A stretch of DNA of 64,000 nucleotides from Diploptera punctata (taxonomy: Eukaryota > Arthropoda > Insecta > Blattodea > Blaberidae), in contig JASPKZ010009926.1 of the NCBI GenBank assembly GCA_030220185.1, forward strand, positions 1 to 64,000, written 5' to 3'. Shown here one piece after another: positions 62,503 to 64,000 of this stretch. Both the position numbers and the translations under genes were made by a program. Every line of letters begins with the position of its first letter. Within the stretch, counting starts at the first letter, position 1. The notes below the pieces were generated by a model, which saw only the letters and a list, made by a program, of their open reading frames with translations, did not search any database and was not told the origin of the DNA.

Positions 62503-62832
62503 CAATAATATTCGCCTTATATTTCCGATTGAGGTCTTTCCACTTTTCAGCGGTTGTCCTTTTACCAGCCGGCTGCTGGCCCTTCACATCCACATGTGTC
62601 AATCACAGAGGTAGATGATCAGCAGCCAGTGTAGGGGTGACATGTGGTTAGCATGTCGAGTCCCCCAGCCGTTATAGCCTGCTCCTCAACCTGGAGCCGC
62701 TACTTATTGTAGCTACCCAATTGCCTCACGATGCTGGGTGGGCACCGGTCCCATACTGGCCGAAATACCATGAGAAAATTTCTTCCCCCATGGAGACTCG
62801 AACCTTAACCGCTCGGCTACGGCGCGGGACCG
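62503..62832 (-). mobile_element. SINE5 copy
   Basis: Minus strand: GTCCCGCGCCGTAGCCGAGC, a head shortened after GGTTAAGG (the D-to-T-arm part is deleted), then the body as in 36215-36566, ending CTCAATCGGAAATATAAGG. Confidence 0.85.
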
Positions 62833-62867
62833 CCTAATATTAAGTTTATAATTAAGGACACTTCTGG

Positions 62868-62995
62868 CGCACCACTATCATCATCTACCATCATAATATC
62901 AGGTCTGTGTAACCTCGCCTTCCAGGCGCCACAACCTCAGAAGTGGGTTCAATTACTCCAATGCCAGGAGAGGACACAAGAAATGTCGACATGAT
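62868..62995 (+). repeat. REPF copy
   Basis: GCCTTCCAGGCGCC-CAACCTCAGAAGTGGGTT and CAATGCCAGGAGAG are the reverse complement of REPF at 32172-32340 in that orientation. Confidence 0.7.
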
Positions 62996-63044
62996 AATCT
63001 AGGGCACGGAATAAAAAAGTATTTGATTTTGTCATCGGAAACAT

Positions 63045-63712
63045 TTGAGATTATATATATATATAGGAAAGAAACAAAGGAAGATAAACATGAAGATTAA
63101 AGATGAGGCCATTGAGCAAGTGGAGAGCTTCAAATACTTGGGTTGTACTATCAGTAGTAACATGAACTGCGGTCAAGAAGTAAAGCTGAGGATAGCAATG
63201 GTAAAAGAAGCTTTTAACAAGAAGAGGAGCTTTTTCTGCGGACCTATGGCAAGAGAAATAAAAAAGAGGCTAGTGAAGTACTTGTGTGGAGTGTAGCATT
63301 ATATGGTGCAGAGACGTGGACATTTGGACGGAATGAGGAAAAGCGACTGGAAGCTTTTGAGATGTGGATATGGAGAAGAATGGAACGTATAAAATGGACA
63401 GACAAAGTAAGAAATGAAGATGTGCTAGACAGAGTGGGTGAAAGAAGAACAATGCTGGAACTGATAAAGAAGAGGAAAAGAAATTGGATTGGCCACTGGC
63501 TAAGAAGAAACTGCCTGCTGAAGGATGCTCTAGAAGGAATGGTCAACGGAAAGAAAGTTAGAGGCAGAAAAAGACATCAGATGATAGACAATATTAAAAT
63601 AAATGGTTTGAATGGAGATACAAAAAGGAAAGCTGAGCCAAGGAAAGAGTGGAGAATGCTGAGTTTGCAGTGAAAGACCTGCTCTTGAGCAGAACACTAT
63701 GAATGAAATATA
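63045..63712 (+). pseudogene. LINE-H RT C-terminal part with 3' end
   Basis: Two overlapping open parts (63045-63296 and 63284-63673) with one frameshift. Motifs in order: EQVESFKYLGCTISSN, LRIAMVKEAFNKKRSFF, LYGAETWTFGRNEEKRLEAF, WTDKVRNEDVLDRVGERR, KRKRNWIGHWLRRN and a basic end, stop at 63671-63673. The 3' UTR is 40 bases long and holds a stem-loop (CTGCTC-TT-GAGCAG, 63679-63692), then GAATGAAATATATA. That 3' end matches SINE1. The RT centre lies upstream and is missing. Endonuclease-reverse-transcriptase genes with this C-terminus are common in insects. Confidence 0.85.
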
Positions 63713-64000
63713 TATATATATAAAGTTTTCTCAATTTAGGATGTGATATAACTTATAGAGAAAATAAAGATATAGAAAATAAAGTAAATAAATTTCAGGC
63801 TATTTGTGGAACCATAAAAAGAACCTTAGGTCGGAAAACAAGAAAAGATACGGAACTTAAATTATATAAAACAATGGCTGTTCCTTTGTTGTTGTATGGA
63901 AGTGAAAATTGGATAATGAAATTTAGGGATAAAAGCAGGATACAGACTGCGGAAATGCTGTTTTTACGTAATGTGAAAGGATGCACAAGAGCGGATAGAA
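63713..64000 (+). pseudogene. LINE-G-like RT fragment running out of the window
   Basis: Reads LGCDITYRENKDIENKVNKF, AICGTIKRTLGRKTRKD, KLYKTMAVPLLLYGSENW and QTAEMLFLRNVKGCTRADR in one frame to the window end. The region is the RT part after the catalytic centre. Close to LINE-G at 61.6-61.8 kb and to LINE-B. No stop in 85 codons. Confidence 0.8.

Overview
This window looks like a piece of a very repeat-rich animal genome, most likely an insect with a large genome. The RTE-type LINE proteins and tRNA-headed SINEs resemble repeats I recall from cockroach (Periplaneta) predicted proteins; that is recollection, not a search. I see no convincing host protein-coding gene, no spliced exons and no rRNA. 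Nearly everything recognisable is mobile-element sequence, usually broken, nested and separated by AT-rich DNA and AAT, AT or AC microsatellites. Family names used here (RTE-A, LINE-B to LINE-L, SINE1 to SINE5, REP1, BIG1, GC1) are local labels.

Layout. 0-1.5 kb: RTE-A pieces and a SINE1. 1.56-8.58 kb: an LTR retrotransposon with 690-bp LTRs, 5-bp target duplication and no coding capacity, inserted in the reverse-transcriptase gene of LINE-B. 10.8-14.9 kb: a LINE-L tail, two SINE2 copies and a near-complete 3.27-kb RTE-A (endonuclease + RT, two frameshifts). 15-16.6 kb: SINE3/SINE4 cluster. 18.6-22.7 kb: LINE-F, SINE1, a tRNA-like cloverleaf, an internally deleted RTE-A, REP1. 23.3-25.7 kb: composite element BIG1 (long palindrome, tRNA-Tyr-like module, tandem repeats, remnant of a protein gene). 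26-35.7 kb: LINE and SINE mosaic with a triple nest at 31.98-32.91 kb. 36-42.9 kb: LINE-B2, SINE5, tandem LINE-B fragments, and a Penelope-like element (PLE) with a GIY-YIG endonuclease and a hammerhead-type motif. 44-49.5 kb: LINE-C, LINE-D, a second PLE split by RTE-A, and the GC-rich element GC1. 49.5-54.1 kb: LINE-B, an inverted-repeat element with a hammerhead-type core, LINE-L, RTE-A, three tandem SINE2. 54.5-57.2 kb: a second triple nest (LINE-F / LINE-E / GC1). 57.2-64 kb: second BIG1 pieces, RTE-A copies, LINE-G, SINE2, SINE5, LINE-H.

How the parts relate. The LINE families supply the copying machinery: endonuclease nicks, RT copies from the RNA 3' end. Several carry a small stem-loop just before a 3' tandem-repeat tail. 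SINE1 shares about 50 nt of 3' end, including a compensated stem-loop, with LINE-H, which makes LINE-H its likely partner. The strongest candidates for something undescribed are the short inverted-repeat elements with a hammerhead-type core (27.4 and 51.2 kb) and GC1, whose tandem units carry a covarying hairpin.
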